A DNA stretch of 64,000 bases from Microbacteriaceae bacterium. GTDB lineage: Bacteria > Actinomycetota > Actinomycetes > Actinomycetales > Microbacteriaceae. The DNA lies in contig JAPSJW010000001.1 in NCBI GenBank assembly GCA_031177985.1, positions 558,001 to 622,000 of the forward strand. The letters run 5' to 3'. The position numbers were made by a program, and so were the translations under genes. Position 1 is the stretch's first letter, and each line of letters opens with the position of its first letter. A model generated the notes under the pieces. It did not search any database. It was given only the letters and a program-made list of their open reading frames with translations, and was not told the DNA's origin. Of the stretch, positions 63,229-64,000 are shown piece by piece.

Positions 63229-64000
63229 GCGGACTCACGGGAGCCGTGCCGGCGCACCTGCCGCCGCGGCTGACGATCACCCTCTGGGACTTCTCCTGGT
63301 ACACGAGGGCGGGGGAGGGCGACGTGTTCGCCGACCTCGACGCCGCGTGCGCGCGCGCCGCAGCGCTCGGCTACAACACCATCCGCATCTGCGCCGCCCC
63401 CGTGCTGCTGTTCGGCGACCTGGGGCTCGACGACCTCGCGGCCGACCTGCCGATCGAGGGCATGGGCCCGTCGCCCGCCGGCGGCTACATCGGCGAGCGG
63501 ACGCGCTGGTACGACGTGCCCGGTGGCTACCGGCTCGACCTGCGCGCGCGCTTCTTCGCCCTGCTCGACGCTGCGGCGCGGCACGGACTGCACCTGATCC
63601 TCGCGAGCTGGGAGTACCAGCAGTCGCCCGCCTTCGCCGGTGACCCGCGCTGGTACGAGGCGCTCCACGGTGTTCCGCTCGAGCGCCGGTACGCGGTGCT
63701 CGCGGCCGCCTGCGAACGGATGGTCGAGGCCGTCACCGACGCCGGTCACCGCGACCGCATCGCCTTCGTCGAGCTGCACAACGAGGTCGACTTCTCGCTC
63801 GTGCCGCCGGTCGACGGGGCAGGGGAGGCGGAGCTCGCGCGCCTGCGCGCCGCCCACCCCGATGTGCTCTTCACCGCGAGCTACGGCAAGCCGCCGCACC
63901 TCGCGATGCACACGGTGTCGCCCGCGCTGCAGGTGGCGCAGTTCCACGTCTACTCCTACGGAGTGCTCGACGCGCTGCAGCAGCAGATCGACATCCGCTC
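63225..64000 (+). CDS. Cellulase-like TIM-barrel protein, C-terminus beyond the window
   Basis: About 258 residues are visible from ATG 63225, which overlaps the preceding stop (ATGA). Strands and motifs fit a GH5/GH-A-type barrel: LTITLWDFSWYTRAG, YNTIRICAAPVLLFG, LHLILASWEYQQ, and the likely acid/base Glu in FVELHNEVDF. No signal peptide is seen, so it probably acts inside the cell on imported oligosaccharides. Co-transcribed with the DUF5107-TPR gene. Confidence 0.75.
   Translation, partial: MSGLTGAVPAHLPPRLTITLWDFSWYTRAGEGDVFADLDAACARAAALGYNTIRICAAPVLLFGDLGLDDLAADLPIEGMGPSPAGGYIGERTRWYDVPGGYRLDLRARFFALLDAAARHGLHLILASWEYQQSPAFAGDPRWYEALHGVPLERRYAVLAAACERMVEAVTDAGHRDRIAFVELHNEVDFSLVPPVDGAGEAELARLRAAHPDVLFTASYGKPPHLAMHTVSPALQVAQFHVYSYGVLDALQQQIDIR

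Overview
The window is 64 kb of high-GC actinobacterial chromosome, most likely from a member of the Microbacteriaceae (Micrococcales). The evidence is the codon bias, actinobacterial LexA and CebR operators, many GTG starts with 4-bp GTGA gene overlaps, frequent leaderless starts, DUF222/HNH and anchored-repeat families, and a GH6 cellulase with a family 2 carbohydrate module. The genus is not resolved. There is no prophage, insertion sequence or CRISPR array.

Region by region: (a) 1-7.5 kb, minus strand: a tightly overlapping operon for a ZnuABC-like metal transporter with surface-anchored repeat (choice-of-anchor M) proteins and a lytic transglycosylase, behind a Fur/Zur-like palindrome. 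(b) 7.6-12.9 kb: a DUF305 lipoprotein behind a CsoR-like copper operator, a phosphotransferase, a MarR/NmrA pair with two tandem palindromes, an AI-2E family exporter and an alpha/beta hydrolase. (c) 12.9-21.7 kb: an accessory-looking stretch of small membrane proteins and lipoproteins, with a methyltransferase, a 2'-5' RNA ligase-like protein, an SSB remnant and a 25-bp direct repeat. (d) 21.7-24.4 kb: MFS/MarR pair and a lysophospholipase-like hydrolase. (e) 24.4-35.2 kb: cellulose and cellobiose use. A GH6 cellulase and the cebE-cebF-cebG-bglC-cebR operon both carry CebR-type operators, so the secreted enzyme, uptake system, intracellular beta-glucosidase and repressor form one local regulon; a lipoate ligase, an AraC regulator, a DHFR-like protein and a GNAT lie between. 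(f) 35.2-40.7 kb: a small gene behind a perfect LexA box, RtcB, a DHA2 drug exporter, a VanY-type peptidase and an F420/NADP reductase-like protein. (g) 40.7-47.6 kb: a two-component system and an acyltransferase sharing a palindromic site, an HNH protein with a putative leader peptide, and phosphoglucomutase. (h) 47.6-56.1 kb: a 31-bp minisatellite, pheA, a lipid kinase, serS, two LytR-CpsA-Psr proteins and two tRNA-Ser genes. (i) 56.1-64 kb: a second plant-polysaccharide locus with a GH53 galactanase, an AraC regulator, a DUF5107-TPR protein and the start of a cellulase-like protein.

The most unusual points are a choice-of-anchor M domain whose two halves appear in reversed order inside the metal-binding protein, operators that also encode the last codons of the preceding genes, and a window-wide TAnnnT leaderless start signature at 21 start sites. 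Opposite-strand readings of the real genes were left out.
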